Below, piece after piece: positions 41,274 to 52,954 of a DNA stretch of 64,000 nucleotides. Position 1 is the stretch's first letter. Each line of letters starts with the position of its first letter. Location: positions 186,001 to 250,000 of the forward strand of contig CM074133.1 of assembly GCA_037178625.1 (NCBI GenBank). Reading direction: 5' to 3'. The notes under the pieces are model-generated. The model was not told the DNA's origin, did not search any database, and saw only the letters and a list, made by a program, of their open reading frames with translations. A program made the translations under genes and the position numbers. This DNA comes from Skeletonema tropicum (taxonomy: Eukaryota; Bacillariophyta; Thalassiosirophyceae; Thalassiosirales; Thalassiosiraceae).

Positions 41274-42576
41274 TCAATAACCTCGATTGTCTTCAAGCTT
41301 TTTACTAATGTCAGGCATCACATCCGGACATTCCTTCACGATAGCCTCATGCGGACACTTTGCCTCCAGCTCCATCAAAGACTCTCGAAGCTGATCTTGC
41401 GACAAATTCAGAGCTTGATGGAGAATCTCCTTGTAGATTTGTATCTCGTTACAAAGAGCTTGGCATAGAACGGAGATTGATTCATCGCTAAGATATAGAT
41501 CGTCCTCATCTGACCTGTATACATTCACTGATGTGGCCAATGCGAGCCTCTCCTGCTCAGGACATTCAAATAAGTTCTCTATACTCCGAATATCTTCCAC
41601 CATATGTTCATTGCGAATTGCGAGTATCTTCGAATCAGACGGGATGGCCTCATAGTAATACTGATAGTTGAAATACCAGTGGTCTGGACTTTGCTTCTTA
41701 CCCCAATCTATCCCTTGCAGCGTCTTCATTGCCAGATTCTTACATCTATCAGGTGAATCACCTGCGTCTCGAAGACCATTTTGGACGAAGTCCTCCATTT
41801 GATAAAAGGGGCAGTCAGAGTAGAAGTGGGCCTTTCGATTTGCCCAATTGGTACTACGTACAAAATCATTTTCATCGGGCTTGTTGTAGTTGAATGCAGA
41901 GAGAGCTCGAGCTATGGGATCTCTAGTGATGAATAGGAAGTATCCGGCGTCATCATCGCAGTTGTAGATATCTGAATGGAAGAAATGAGTAGTAAGTTTT
42001 GCTAACAAGCTGGAGGAGGTATGATCCACGTTCTCTGTTGCGTTCTGGACAGCGGCGTCATCATCATGATGACAGTGAAGCATGAACCCGAGGCTGCATC
42101 CTAGCGTAGATCCTCCTGTCTTGCTGAGAGATTAGTGAAGAGATGTAAGAGATGATGTCAGGGCCATAATACATTGTAGACATTATTATTCAAATATGTT
42201 CATAATCTTACCCGACATGAGCAAAACATATCTCCTTTTCTTTCGGAATACGAAAGTTGATCTTTTTCTTCGCAAATTTGGGTAATTTGATGCCTGGCCA
42301 ATGTTCTTCAAACGACGACGAAGGTGTAAATGTAACGTTGATGGGTGTTACTTCGAAGAAGGTGGAGGATGGAGGAGGAGGAGGAGGAGCATTAGGGTTT
42401 GCAATTGTGGCGGAGATTAGCACAAAGGCGGACCATGTTGTCATGGCTGCAAAAGCCAAGGAACCTAGAGATATGCTGCCTAACGTATCGATCGGTATGG
42501 TTAGAGTGGAGGCACCCTTCTCCTTCTCCTCCCTAGCGGGACCATTTCTATAGGGATTCCTTGATCTCATGGTCAT
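41274..42576 (-). CDS. membrane-anchored sulfotransferase-like protein, copy 1
   Basis: Exon 1 is 42576-42212 and exon 2 is 42123-41274, giving 404 residues. The intron of 88 nt has GG|GTAAGA and CTCTCAG borders. The protein has a short N-terminal cytosolic part and one membrane segment (SISLGSLAFAAMTTWSAFVL), then a Pro-rich stem. The catalytic domain has a 5'-phosphosulfate loop CFAHVGKTGGSTLG (split by the intron) and a 3'-phosphate loop FLFITRDPIARALSAFNY, as in Sulfotransfer_2-type enzymes. These use PAPS to sulfate sugars in the Golgi lumen; the substrate is unknown. The start is the conserved ATGACCATG shared by all copies. The upstream extension has no ATG. Both exons are open. Confidence 0.8.
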
Positions 42577-42750
42577 GGTATTGCCTGATGAGCTGCTTGG
42601 CACAATCGATAATACTTAGGCCTCATAATGATGGGAGAATTCGCTTCCTGATACCAGACATGTGTGGGGTAGTCACCAGCGACGATCGCCCATCTGTAAA
42701 ATTTCTACCTTTACACTTCTGCATTTGACTGATAGATAATCAGCGATAGC

Positions 42751-43302
42751 TACAGTCAAATCCCACGAACTACCCCCCCCTGGGGGATAAGAATTTTGGC
42801 TAGCCTGAGATTGGGGGGGAGGTAACTCAAAGTTGAACCTCAAAAAGTTCCACCTCACAGCTCTCACAGTTTGTACATCTCCACCACCATTGTTGCATCT
42901 CTACTGAATCATAACATTGTTTAGTTCCGTTTCGGTTCATACGCTGCTCTTCTATCACCCATCGGTAGAGCGGAGGCAATAATTGTGATCGCAGGAGGCT
43001 GAGCGACATCATGATACAAAATTTTTTGCAAAAAAGGATTCGGAACCCACCGGTCAAAGCATCCGCTCCTCAACCTTCAACATTAGGCAAACCCATATTG
43101 CCTTCTTTACTTCAAGGGACTGTCATCGCACGTAAGGAGCCGCGAGGCCAGGAGAGATCGGGAGGTAAAGCAACCTACATTTTTTATCCACTAAGGCACC
43201 TAGGTTTGAGCCGCAGGGGGGGATAAGAATTTAGGCTAGGCTGAGATTTTTGGTGGGGGGAAAAGCAAAATTGGGGGGGATAGTTCGTGGGATTTGACTG
43301 TA
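42751..43302. mobile_element. TIR element in repeat unit 1
   Basis: Inverted ends begin TACAGTCAAATCCCACGAAC and include a C/G homopolymer. Total length is 552 bp. The CAGTCAAA.C start resembles pogo/Tigger-type ends. The empty site is preserved near 58016-58026 (CAGCGATAGCCGGTAG), so the insertion adds the element plus a GC duplication. The interior has short ORFs but no transposase. Confidence 0.75.
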
Positions 43303-43359
43303 GCCGGTAGATTGTGGAAAGTACGGTACTCGTGGTCTCATTTCTTATCTCTCTTTAGA

Positions 43360-43498
43360 GATGCTTTTGGATATAATATAGGGCAGATATCGGGGGAATT
43401 TCCCCCAGACGAATTTATCACCAGATCAGAACTTCAGATGGCTGGTGGAAGGTGGAACACCCCCTCTTTTTATTTTATACAAAAAGGCCTAACCTTTA
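43360..43498. mobile_element. diverged MITE remnant in repeat unit 1
   Basis: CTTTTGGATATAATATAGGG, then ATCGGGGGAATTTCCCCC and ATCACCAGATCAGAAC, ending CAAAAAGGCCTA, follow the same order as the MITEs at 18.8 and 19.1 kb. The same remnant recurs in units 2-4. Confidence 0.55.
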
Positions 43499-43769
43499 CT
43501 GATTATCAGCAACAGCCGTTAGATTGTGCACTGTACGTACTCATTGTCTGATATCGTTTACGATGTACGATATCAATTTTGATCGGCTACGCACGGACTC
43601 TTCGTGGACGGCGTGGAGTCGCTGGTCTTACATAGAATGATTTATTTACATCAACAGTATCCGCCACTGTCGTCTCTGTGTCATCTTCTAATCTCACAGG
43701 TGTCAAATCCAATCTACGAAAGGCTTATCATACCTCTTGACGGACAAAGGCATCTTGTTGCCAAATACT

Positions 43770-43948
43770 ACATCGAATCCTACTTATTCTGAAAATCCTA
43801 GGATTTTATCTATGCCGGAGAATCCTGGGATTTCGGAATCCTGGGATTCGCGAGGGGACTGCAAATCGAATCCTGGGCTGAACGAATCCTCTAGAGGGTT
43901 CCTGTTCCGAATTCTAGGATTCGGCTATCGAATCCTCTAGAGGATTCA
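43770..43948. repeat. GAATCC/GGATTC palindrome cluster
   Basis: At least ten GAATCC or GGATTC motifs occur in 180 bp, several as palindromes (AATCCTAGGATT, GAATCCTCTAGAGGATTC). The same cluster is at 50557-50735, 53421-53599 and 56273-56451, immediately downstream of each gene's 3' side. Confidence 0.8.
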
Positions 43949-44144
43949 CCAGCTCTACACCATCGAATTGTCACTGGGCATCAAAAGTCCAATCACCTTT
44001 CGAAGACGGATGGTATAGGTCTAACTCTTGTGATGGTATACATGGTTAGGTTTTGTCTTCAGACTTCTGGAATTTACATTTTACTTCTAGAACTAGAAAA
44101 GATGTGTAATCTATTTGTACACATCCTCAACAGTAGCTCAATGC

Positions 44145-45445
44145 TCAATAACCTCGATTGTCTTCAAGCTTTTTACTAATGTCAGGCATCACATCCGGAC
44201 ATTCCTTCACGATAGCCTCATGCGGACACTTTGCCTCCAGCTCCATCAAAGACTCTCGAAGCTGATCTTGCGACAAATTCAGAGCTTGATGGAGAATCTC
44301 CTTGTAGATTTGTATCTCGTTACAAAGAGCTTGGCATAGAACGGAGATTGATTCATCGCTAAGATATAGATCGTCCTCATCTGACCTGTATACATTCACT
44401 GATGTGGCCAATGCGAGCCTCTCCTGCTCAGGACATTCAAATAAGTTCTCTATACTCCGAATATCTTCCACCATATGTTCATTGCGAATTGCGAGTATCT
44501 TCGAATCAGACGGGATGGCCTCATAGTAATACTGATAGTTGAAATACCAGTGGTCTGGACTTTGCTTCTTACCCCAATCTATCCCTTGCAGCGTCTTCAT
44601 TGCCAGATTCTTACATCTATCAGGTGAATCACCTGCGTCTCGAAGACCATTTTGGACGAAGTCCTCCATTTGATAAAAGGGGCAGTCAGAGTAGAAGTGG
44701 GCCTTTCGATTTGCCCAATTGGTACTACGTACAAAATCATTTTCATCGGGCTTGTTGTAGTTGAATGCAGAGAGAGCTCGAGCTATGGGATCTCTAGTGA
44801 TGAATAGGAAGTATCCGGCGTCATCATCGCAGTTGTAGATATCTGAATGGAAGAAATGAGTAGTAAGTTTTGCTAACAAGCTGGAGGAGGTAATGATCCA
44901 CGTTCTCTGTTGCGTTCTGGACAGCGGCGTCATCATCATGATGACAGTGAAGCATGAACCCGAGGCTGCATCCTAGCGTAGATCCTCCTGTCTTGCTGAG
45001 AGATTAGTGAAGAGATGTAAGAGATGATGTCAGGGCCATAATACATTGTAGACATTATTATTCAAATATGTTCATAATCTTACCCGACATGAGCAAAACA
45101 TATCTCCTTTTCTTTCGGAATACGAAAGTTGATCTTTTTCTTCGCAAATTTGGGTAATTTGATGCCTGGCCAATGTTCTTCAAACGACGACGAAGGTGTA
45201 AATGTAACGTTGATGGGTGTTACTTCGAAGAAGGTGGAGGATGGAGGAGGAGGAGGAGCATTAGGGTTTGCAATTGTGGCGGAGATTAGCACAAAGGCGG
45301 ACCATGTTGTCATGGCTGCAAAAGCCAAGGAACCTAGAGATATGCTGCCTAACGTATCGATCGGTATGGTTAGAGTGGAGGCACCCTTCTCCTTCTCCTC
45401 CCTAGCGGGACCATTTCTATAGGGATTCCTTGATCTCATGGTCAT
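44145..45445 (-). pseudogene. sulfotransferase-like gene, copy 2 (frameshift)
   Basis: Exon 1 (45445-45084) is intact. Exon 2 (44995-44145) has one extra base compared with copies 1 and 3: GGAGGTAATGATCC instead of GGAGGTATGATCC at about 44892. The frame is lost soon after the 5'-phosphosulfate loop, before the RDPIARALSAF motif. Apart from this and a shorter Pro run in the stem it is nearly identical to copy 1. Helitron-like element B is inserted 37 bp upstream of the start codon, in the probable 5' UTR or promoter. The gene therefore has both a coding lesion and an altered upstream region. A sequencing error in a repeated region cannot be ruled out for the single base. Confidence 0.75.
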
Positions 45446-46001
45446 GGTATTGCCTGATGAGCTGCTTGGCACAATCGATAATCGGCCCTCGGGGCCCCCG
45501 TTCATGGAGTGCAGAGCAGCGTAATAGGGGGCCGCAGGTGCCCTTCTATTACAGGTGGGAAAATTCATTATTTTTCACCCCCATTATTCTACAGAGTTAT
45601 AGGTAGGAATCAGTACATGTGTTTTTTAGTGAGAAGGTTTACTTTAGGGACACGTAGAGTCCTCGGTAGAGACTACCGGCGTAGGATCTGTATGTGTTCC
45701 TATGTAGAAAGCAAGAAGTACCTGTTGAAAGCGAGAAATTGACTGTACTAGATGCGCTTTTTGAGCATCTAAATCGGTCTGTACGAGAAAGAAATACAGG
45801 TTTTACACGGGCGTTAGTCGATTTAGTTTTTGTCTTTCTTCGTCGCGAGAAAATGTCTTTTTGTAAAACTGTGCTTGATATATCGAATCGTGCGCTTGCA
45901 GATGTTTTACTGATCACCAGATGCAGACGCTTAATTGAGTTGTTGTATTCTTTGTGTTGAGAAAGTGTCTGTTTTGTAAAACTGTGCAGTGATCAATTTT
46001 A

Positions 46002-47087
46002 CTAATCACCAGATGAAGATCCTGCGAAGTAATCACTTGGGATTTCATGATCCTTCTTCGCTTCTTTCCACTTCTTGTTCGGGTTGGTTATGATGTTGGT
46101 AATCCTGGTTGTCAGGTCTGTCCTGTCTTTGATGAAATTGCCCTTGATTGCTGCTGCGTACGATGTTTCTGTGATTTCTTCCAACTTTCTCTTGCTATAC
46201 CTTGTCTTCGACTCTTCTGCCTTCCCCTCCAAGTATTTCACCCAATTTGCTCGCTTCTTGTACGATTCGCAGAACTGGCCATTTTGCTTTCTCTTGCAAT
46301 TTTTTAATCGGTTCGTTGAAATGTTGCTTCCGGTCCAGTATATGGCACTGTCCGACGGGTATGCTTGATCTTTGGAGCCAAGTGTTTTGCCTCTGCTGGT
46401 AGCCACGTACATTGTTCCAAGAAACTTGCTAATCTCCCACAACTCATCTGCTGGATCTATTATCATGCGGTTCCAGCGGTCTCCTTTGTCGAATCCAGCT
46501 TCGAGTCCTTGACAGCGGTGGATGGTGATGGCGTAGGCAATTTGCAATGGCATGAATAATGCGGTGCAGCATCCTCTGTTGCAAATCTGCTCGTAGGGTG
46601 GGATTGGCACGTGCTGTGCGCAATAAGTTGGGGTAGGATGCATTTGTATCAGTATGAAATGAGTTAGTAGTGTTTTCGCAGAGAGTGGCAATTGTCTTGT
46701 GTCTTTCGTGTGTCAACTTTTACTCACCGTTGGGTTGTTCTTGTCCCATGGGTCCTCGCCTGGTGGTGGTTTGTATGTAGGGAAATCCACAACAATGTAC
46801 TTCGGTAGGCTAACCTCACCTTTACCGTTTGGTCCAACGGAGCGATCCTTATCGTAAACGATCTCGACAACTACCCCAATAGCTGAGACGTACAATCCTG
46901 AGTTGGGATCGATGTTGGCTGACTCCAAGCAAACATGTGCACCTACGCACACATCAAAGGTGTAGAATAGCCTCCTGCCGTAAAAGTGCGACTGGTATGC
47001 TGTGTTATTGCCCGCCATCCTGCTGCTGAATTGACACCTGAGCCTAGCTATTGGTACTTTCAGTCGTTCGTGTGTTTTGATCAGCAT
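46002..47087 (-). CDS. PIF1/Helitron-type helicase C-terminus in element B
   Basis: The upstream exon (47087-46727) has RCQFSSRMAGNNTAYQ, NSGLYVSAIGVVVEIVY and LPKYIVVDFP and ends at a GTGAGT donor. The second exon starts at about 46615 (CACAG|CACGTGCC). It runs through ITIHRCQGLEAGFDKGDRWN, YVATSRGKTLG and TRITNIITNPNKKWKEAKKD to 46002. Unlike copy A the frame is open through the whole exon. It still represents only the last third of a RepHel-type helicase, so Walker motifs and the Rep nuclease are missing. It is best seen as a gene remnant carried by a non-autonomous element. A short regulatory product cannot be excluded. Confidence 0.65.
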
Positions 47088-47206
47088 GTCTACGTAGGCA
47101 GTTGCATTTGTTTATTAGGTAAAATTGTTCAGTGATCGATTATACTAAAATGATTCAATAAGCAAGCGATACTTAGTGCGGCAGTGCACATGCACACAAA
47201 ATAAAC

Positions 47207-47988
47207 TCACATGATAGTTGAATCAGGAGAGGCCTTCTCTCCGACAGGTACCGGTTTAGACTTTTTCGTGACAGCACCTTTCTCGGACAAATCCGGTTCA
47301 TCATCATCTTGAACAGGTTGATCACGGGAGCCCGAATGAGTTTTGTCTTCAAGTACAAGTTTCCCGTTCTCATCACTGGTGTGAAGTTGAAGGTTGAAAA
47401 AAAAACTTGTAAGTAAAAAGGAAAGACAGAATTTGTAAAACGGTACAATGAACAAAAATACCAAAATCTTTTGAACCACACGAAATTTAACCTTCTCTCT
47501 TACCAAAAATGCTCACAATTTGAAGTGTACGGCGCTTGGCTTGTACCTCCTTTCTGAGCAATAGCGGCAAACATTAAGAAGTTGACCGCTGCAGACACCA
47601 GATCATCTTTGTCAGTAGAATCAGTCTTACCAACTGGGACATTCGGGTAATGTTCAGACAGTTCATTCAGGATGTACTTGATTGACCCGACTTCAAAGAC
47701 GGAAAGAGCAGAAAAGAGCAGTTGTTCCTTCTCCAACTTGGCAACGTCAAACCCATCGCCTAATGCAACAGACGCTAGCAGAAAGAAGATACGATCGTCG
47801 GTACGCACCAAACGCCAATTGATGTCTGTTACGCTCAATGCAATGACAGGAGCCGACGGTTTAGCAGCAGTCTTGACCCCTGACGAAGTAAGACGTGCAT
47901 CGACATTGCTCCGATTCCGCACGGCACGGAAGCCCTTACCATTACTACCAACGGTGGATATAACTGGATTTGTGTTGCCAAACTTCAT
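47207..47988 (-). CDS. hypothetical two-exon passenger gene of Helitron-like element B
   Basis: Same structure as in element A: exon 1 47988-47504, exon 2 47375-47207, 217 residues, phase-2 intron with GTAAGAG donor and CACACCAG acceptor. Differences from copy A are very few in the exons. The intron has a small cluster of changes next to the donor (CTTTTGAACC versus CATTGAACC, and AAATTTAACC versus AAGGTTAACC). Exon frames are intact in both copies. The product has an ordered N-terminal part and an acidic, then Lys/Pro-rich tail, with no recognised domain. The conserved open frame in two copies argues that this is a real gene, either captured from the host or belonging to the element. Confidence 0.6.
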
Positions 47989-49120
47989 TATTTATTCGGA
48001 CAATGTAGAAATGTGATGATGTAAATGATGCAATGCATAATTTATGAGAGCTGTTGAACGGCTCGACAACGTACAAACTGCCTACATAACCGCCGCCAAC
48101 GCACCAGCGCAATAATCAGCAGAGAACAATGCAATCAATAACCAACCACGTCATGAAGTAAACGAGTTCCTTCGTAAGCTACGTCGGCAACACAAGATCT
48201 TGTGGTTCAACACATCGACAACACGTCGACAAAAAGATTCAGCTCAACACAAGACGTCGACGTGGAGTTAAGAACTGACGTATTGATCAGTACGTGGCCA
48301 AAGATCGGCAGTTATTCAAATGCAAACACGTCGGCAACCAACGTCGGCGTCTATTTAGACTTGCATCAATAGACGACTCGGCAGATAATGTAATTGAGCC
48401 AATGTCGACCTGAGTACTTGCTGCATGAACTTAAATACTTTTTTGTTCATTGGATTTTGCCAACACCTGACTTCTGGTACTTTGTGACGTAAGACGATTG
48501 GAATCAAGTGTACTAATTCCTTAAGTAACGAAGTTTACCACGTCACTCAGAGAAAAAATTAAGAAAATAGAGGGTGACGGGGATGCACACCGGAAAGAAC
48601 GAAGAAGCTCATCGACAATCTGACTTAATTAGCCTGGAAAAGTCCTTTTTAGCACAAATCAAGCGATTTTTAGATCTAAATCATAAGATATAGCATCTAA
48701 ATGACAATGAAAATGGGCATTTCAGCGGGGATAGGAGGGGGGAAAATCCCAACACTTCAAGTTGAAGTTCCGGAAGTAATTTGCTCGCTACTTTGGATCT
48801 CCCCGATGGAAAAGATATGCCTTGTACGCTGGCCCACGCCCACGAAACGCCAACAAAACTTACGACCGTTAGAACAATGACAGCTACCACGCCTTTTCTC
48901 ATTCTTGAGACCTTTTGATTCAAATTTTTTGTGGCCTGTCTCCACGCAATTAGAACCGCTGATGAAGGTGGCTAAGCTCCACCGAAACTCGTAATTAATG
49001 AATCATAAAAGTTCGGTTATATTGCTTACTACCATCATCTGGAAAAACTCCTAGCTTGTAATAAGGACTTCGTGGCTTATTGCATTCAAGACATTTCTTT
49101 TCACATTGATAAAGATTGAC
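47989..49120. other. non-coding middle of Helitron-like element B
   Basis: Counterpart of 10248-11379, with scattered substitutions only. No gene is recognised. Confidence 0.5.
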
Positions 49121-49335
49121 AACGTCATTGCAGAGCAACTTTATAGCCGTATTCTATTGTAAAGAGACTAATTGGTAAAATTGTGCACAGCACAATTATA
49201 CCAATTAAGGCCAACGTCATTGCAGAGCAACTTTATAGCCGAATTCCGTTGTATAAAGACTACTGACAAGCCACACAGCAAATGGCCAACAGCAAGATGA
49301 CGACACAATACTTTACAGGCCCCGAGGGCCCGCGC
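49121..49335. repeat. subterminal direct repeats, hairpin and asymmetric inverted repeat of element B
   Basis: Two CATTGCAGAGCAACTTTAT copies flank the same 17-bp-arm hairpin as in element A. CAGGCCCCGAGGGCCCGCG follows at 49316, about 65 nt before the right end. Confidence 0.75.
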
Positions 49336-49538
49336 TGAACCCGCCACATACACCGCTGCACGCCACCACTATCGCACCATTCTGCGCGCCCCTGTTTAAT
49401 ACTTAGGCCTCATAATGATGGGAGAATTCGCTTCCTGATACCAGACATGTGTGGGGTAGGTCACCAGCGACGATCGCCCATCTGTAAAATTTCTACCTTT
49501 ACACTTCTGCATTTGACTGATAGATAATCAGCGATAGC

Positions 49539-50089
49539 TACAGTCAAATCCCACGAACTACCCCCCCCTGGGGGATAAGAATTTTGGCTAGCCTGAGATT
49601 GGGGGGGAGGTAACTCAAAGTTGAACCTCAAAAAGTTCCACCTCACAGCTCTCACAGTTTGTACATCTCCACCACCATTGTTGCATCTCTACTGAATCAT
49701 AACATTGTTTAGTTCCGTTTCGGTTCATACGCTGCTCTTCTATCACCCATCGGTAGAGCGGAGGCAATAATTGTGATCGCAGGAGGCTGAGCGACATCAT
49801 GATACAAAATTTTTTGCAAAAAAGGATTCGGAACCCACCGGTCAAAGCATCCGCTCCTCAACCTTCAACATTAGGCAAACCCATATTGCCTTCTTTACTT
49901 CAAGGGACTGTCATCGCACGTAAGGAGCCGCGAGGCCAGGAGAGATCGGGAGGTAAAGCAACCTACATTTTTTATCCACTAAGGCACCTAGGTTTGAGCC
50001 GCAGGGGGGGATAAGAATTTTAGGCTAGGCTGAGATTTTGGTGGGGGGAAAAGCAAAATTGGGGGGATAGTTCGTGGGATTTGACTGTA
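49539..50089. mobile_element. TIR element in repeat unit 2
   Basis: Copy of the unit-1 TIR element with the same TACAGTCAAATCC ends and flanks. Differences are mainly in the lengths of G runs. Confidence 0.7.
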
Positions 50090-50931
50090 GCCGGTAGATT
50101 GTGGAAAGTACGGTACTCGTGGTCTCATTTCTTATCTCTCTTTAGAGATGCTTTTGGATATAATATAGGGCAGATATCGGGGGAATTTCCCCCAGACGAA
50201 TTTATCACCAGATCAGAACTTCAGATGGCTGGTGGAAGGTGGAACACCCCCTCTTTTTATTTTATACAAAAAGGCCTAACCTTTACTGATTATCAGCAAC
50301 AGCCGTTAGATTGTGCACTGTACGTACTCATTGTCTGATATCGTTTACGATGTACGATATCAATTTTGATCGGCTACGCACGGACTCTTCGTGGACGGCG
50401 TGGAGTCGCTGGTCTTACATAGAATGATTTATTTACATCAACAGTATCCGCCACTGTCGTCTCTGTGTCATCTTCTAATCTCACAGGTGTCAAATCCAAT
50501 CTACGAAAGGCTTATCATACCTCTTGACGGACAAAGGCATCTTGTTGCCAAATACTACATCGAATCCTACTTATTCTGAAAATCCTAGGATTTTATCTAT
50601 GCCGGAGAATCCTGGGATTTCGGAATCCTGGGATTCGCGAGGGGACTGCAAATCGAATCCTGGGCTGAACGAATCCTCTAGAGGGTTCCTGTTCCGAATT
50701 CTAGGATTCGGCTATCGAATCCTCTAGAGGATTCACCAGCTCTACACCATCGAATTGTCACTGGGCATCAAAAGTCCAATCACCTTTCGAAGACGGATGG
50801 TATAGGTCTAACTCTTGTGATGGTATACATGGTTAGGTTTTGTCTTCAGACTTCTGGAATTTACATTTTACTTCTAGAACTAGAAAAGATGTGTAATCTA
50901 TTTGTACACATCCTCAACAGTAGCTCAATGC

Positions 50932-52231
50932 TCAATAACCTCGATTGTCTTCAAGCTTTTTACTAATGTCAGGCATCACATCCGGACATTCCTTCACGAT
51001 AGCCTCATGCGGACACTTTGCCTCCAGCTCCATCAAAGACTCTCGAAGCTGATCTTGCGACAAATTCAGAGCTTGATGGAGAATCTCCTTGTAGATTTGT
51101 ATCTCGTTACAAAGAGCTTGGCATAGAACGGAGATTGATTCATCGCTAAGATATAGATCGTCCTCATCTGACCTGTATACATTCACTGATGTGGCCAATG
51201 CGAGCCTCTCCTGCTCAGGACATTCAAATAAGTTCTCTATACTCCGAATATCTTCCACCATATGTTCATTGCGAATTGCGAGTATCTTCGAATCAGACGG
51301 GATGGCCTCATAGTAATACTGATAGTTGAAATACCAGTGGTCTGGACTTTGCTTCTTACCCCAATCTATCCCTTGCAGCGTCTTCATTGCCAGATTCTTA
51401 CATCTATCAGGTGAATCACCTGCGTCTCGAAGACCATTTTGGACGAAGTCCTCCATTTGATAAAAGGGGCAGTCAGAGTAGAAGTGGGCCTTTCGATTTG
51501 CCCAATTGGTACTACGTACAAAATCATTTTCATCGGGCTTGTTGTAGTTGAATGCAGAGAGAGCTCGAGCTATGGGATCTCTAGTGATGAATAGGAAGTA
51601 TCCGGCGTCATCATCGCAGTTGTAGATATCTGAATGGAAGAAATGAGTAGTAAGTTTTGCTAACAAGCTGGAGGAGGTATGATCCACGTTCTCTGTTGCG
51701 TTCTGGACAGCGGCGTCATCATCATGATGACAGTGAAGCATGAACCCGAGGCTGCATCCTAGCGTAGATCCTCCTGTCTTGCTGAGAGATTAGTGAAGAG
51801 ATGTAAGAGATGATGTCAGGGCCATAATACATTGTAGACATTATTATTCAAATATGTTCATAATCTTACCCGACATGAGCAAAACATATCTCCTTTTCTT
51901 TCGGAATACGAAAGTTGATCTTTTTCTTCGCAAATTTGGGTAATTTGATGCCTGGCCAATGTTCTTCAAACGACGACGAAGGTGTAAATGTAACGTTGAT
52001 GGGTGTTACTTCGAAGAAGGTGGAGGATGGAGGAGGAGGAGGAGCATTAGGGTTTGCAATTGTGGCGGAGATTAGCACAAAGGCGGACCATGTTGTCATG
52101 GCTGCAAAAGCCAAGGAACCTAGAGATATGCTGCCTAACGTATCGATCGGTATGGTTAGAGTGGAGGCACCCTTCTCCTTCTCCTCCCTAGCGGGACCAT
52201 TTCTATAGGGATTCCTTGATCTCATGGTCAT
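50932..52231 (-). CDS. membrane-anchored sulfotransferase-like protein, copy 3
   Basis: Exon 1 is 52231-51870 and exon 2 is 51781-50932, giving 403 residues. It is almost identical to copy 1. The visible protein difference is one Pro fewer in the stem (five instead of six in the run before SSTFFEV). The membrane segment, the CFAHVG|KTGGSTLG loop spanning the intron and RDPIARALSAFNY are all present. Both frames are open, so this and copy 1 are the intact members of the first subtype. Being so similar, they should encode enzymes of the same specificity and add gene dosage. Confidence 0.8.
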
Positions 52232-52401
52232 GGTATTGCCTGATGAGCTGCTTGGCACAATCGATAATACTTAGGCCTCATAATGATGGGAGAATTCGCT
52301 TCCTGATACCAGACATGTGTGGGGTAGTCACCAGCGACGATCGCCCATCTGTAAAATTTCTACCTTTACACTTCTGCATTTGACTGATAATCAGCGATAG
52401 C

Positions 52402-52954
52402 TACAGTCAAATCCCACGAACTACCCCCCCCTGGGGGATAAGAATTTTGGCTAGCCTGAGATTTGGGGGGGGGGTAACTCAAAGTTGAACCTCAAAAAGT
52501 TCCACCTCACAGCTCTCACAGTTTGTACATCTCCACCACCATTGTTGCATCTCTACTGAATCATAACATTGTTTAGTTCCGTTTCGGTTCATACGCTGCT
52601 CTTCTATCACCCATCGGTAGAGCGGAGGCAATAATTGTGATCGCAGGAGGCTGAGCGACATCATGATACAAAATTTTTTGCAAAAAAGGATTCGGAACCC
52701 ACCGGTCAAAGCATCCGCTCCTCAACCTTCAACATTAGGCAAACCCATATTGCCTTCTTTACTTCAAGGGACTGTCATCGCACGTAAGGAGCCGCGAGGC
52801 CAGGAGAGATCGGGAGGTAAAGCAACCTACATTTTTTATCCACTAAGGCACCTAGGTTTGAGCCGCAGGGGGGGATAAGAATTTTAGGCTAGGCTGAGAT
52901 TTTGGTGGGGGGAAAAGCAAAATTGGGGGGGATAGTTCGTGGGATTTGACTGTA
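52402..52954. mobile_element. TIR element in repeat unit 3
   Basis: Copy of the unit-1 TIR element in the same position. Unit 3 lacks a 4-bp GATA repeat just left of it (TGATAATCAG instead of TGATAGATAATCAG), a marker shared with unit 4. Confidence 0.7.

Larger units (their letters stand above)
45482..49399. mobile_element. Helitron-like element B (3.92 kb)
   Basis: This is the second copy of element A, at least 97% identical by eye, with the same TCGGCCCTCGGGGCC left end and ...CCCCTGTTTAA right end. The empty site is visible in three other units as ACAATCGATAATACTTAGG, and the insertion lies between the A and T of GATAAT. A TAAT duplication could also be read here but is not supported by copy A. 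It keeps the 31 nt that copy A lost. It must have arrived after the array started to expand, since only one unit has it. Confidence 0.85.

Noticed and set aside
43011..43226. 71-codon ORF repeated in all four TIR elements
   Set aside because: It is repeated with the unit, has no recognisable domain and lies between inverted ends. It is too short to be a transposase.
45479..45482. TAAT as a 4-bp target duplication of Helitron-like element B
   Set aside because: TAAT is present on both sides of B, but copy A lacks it on its left, so it is more simply explained by an A/T target plus a TTTAA element end.
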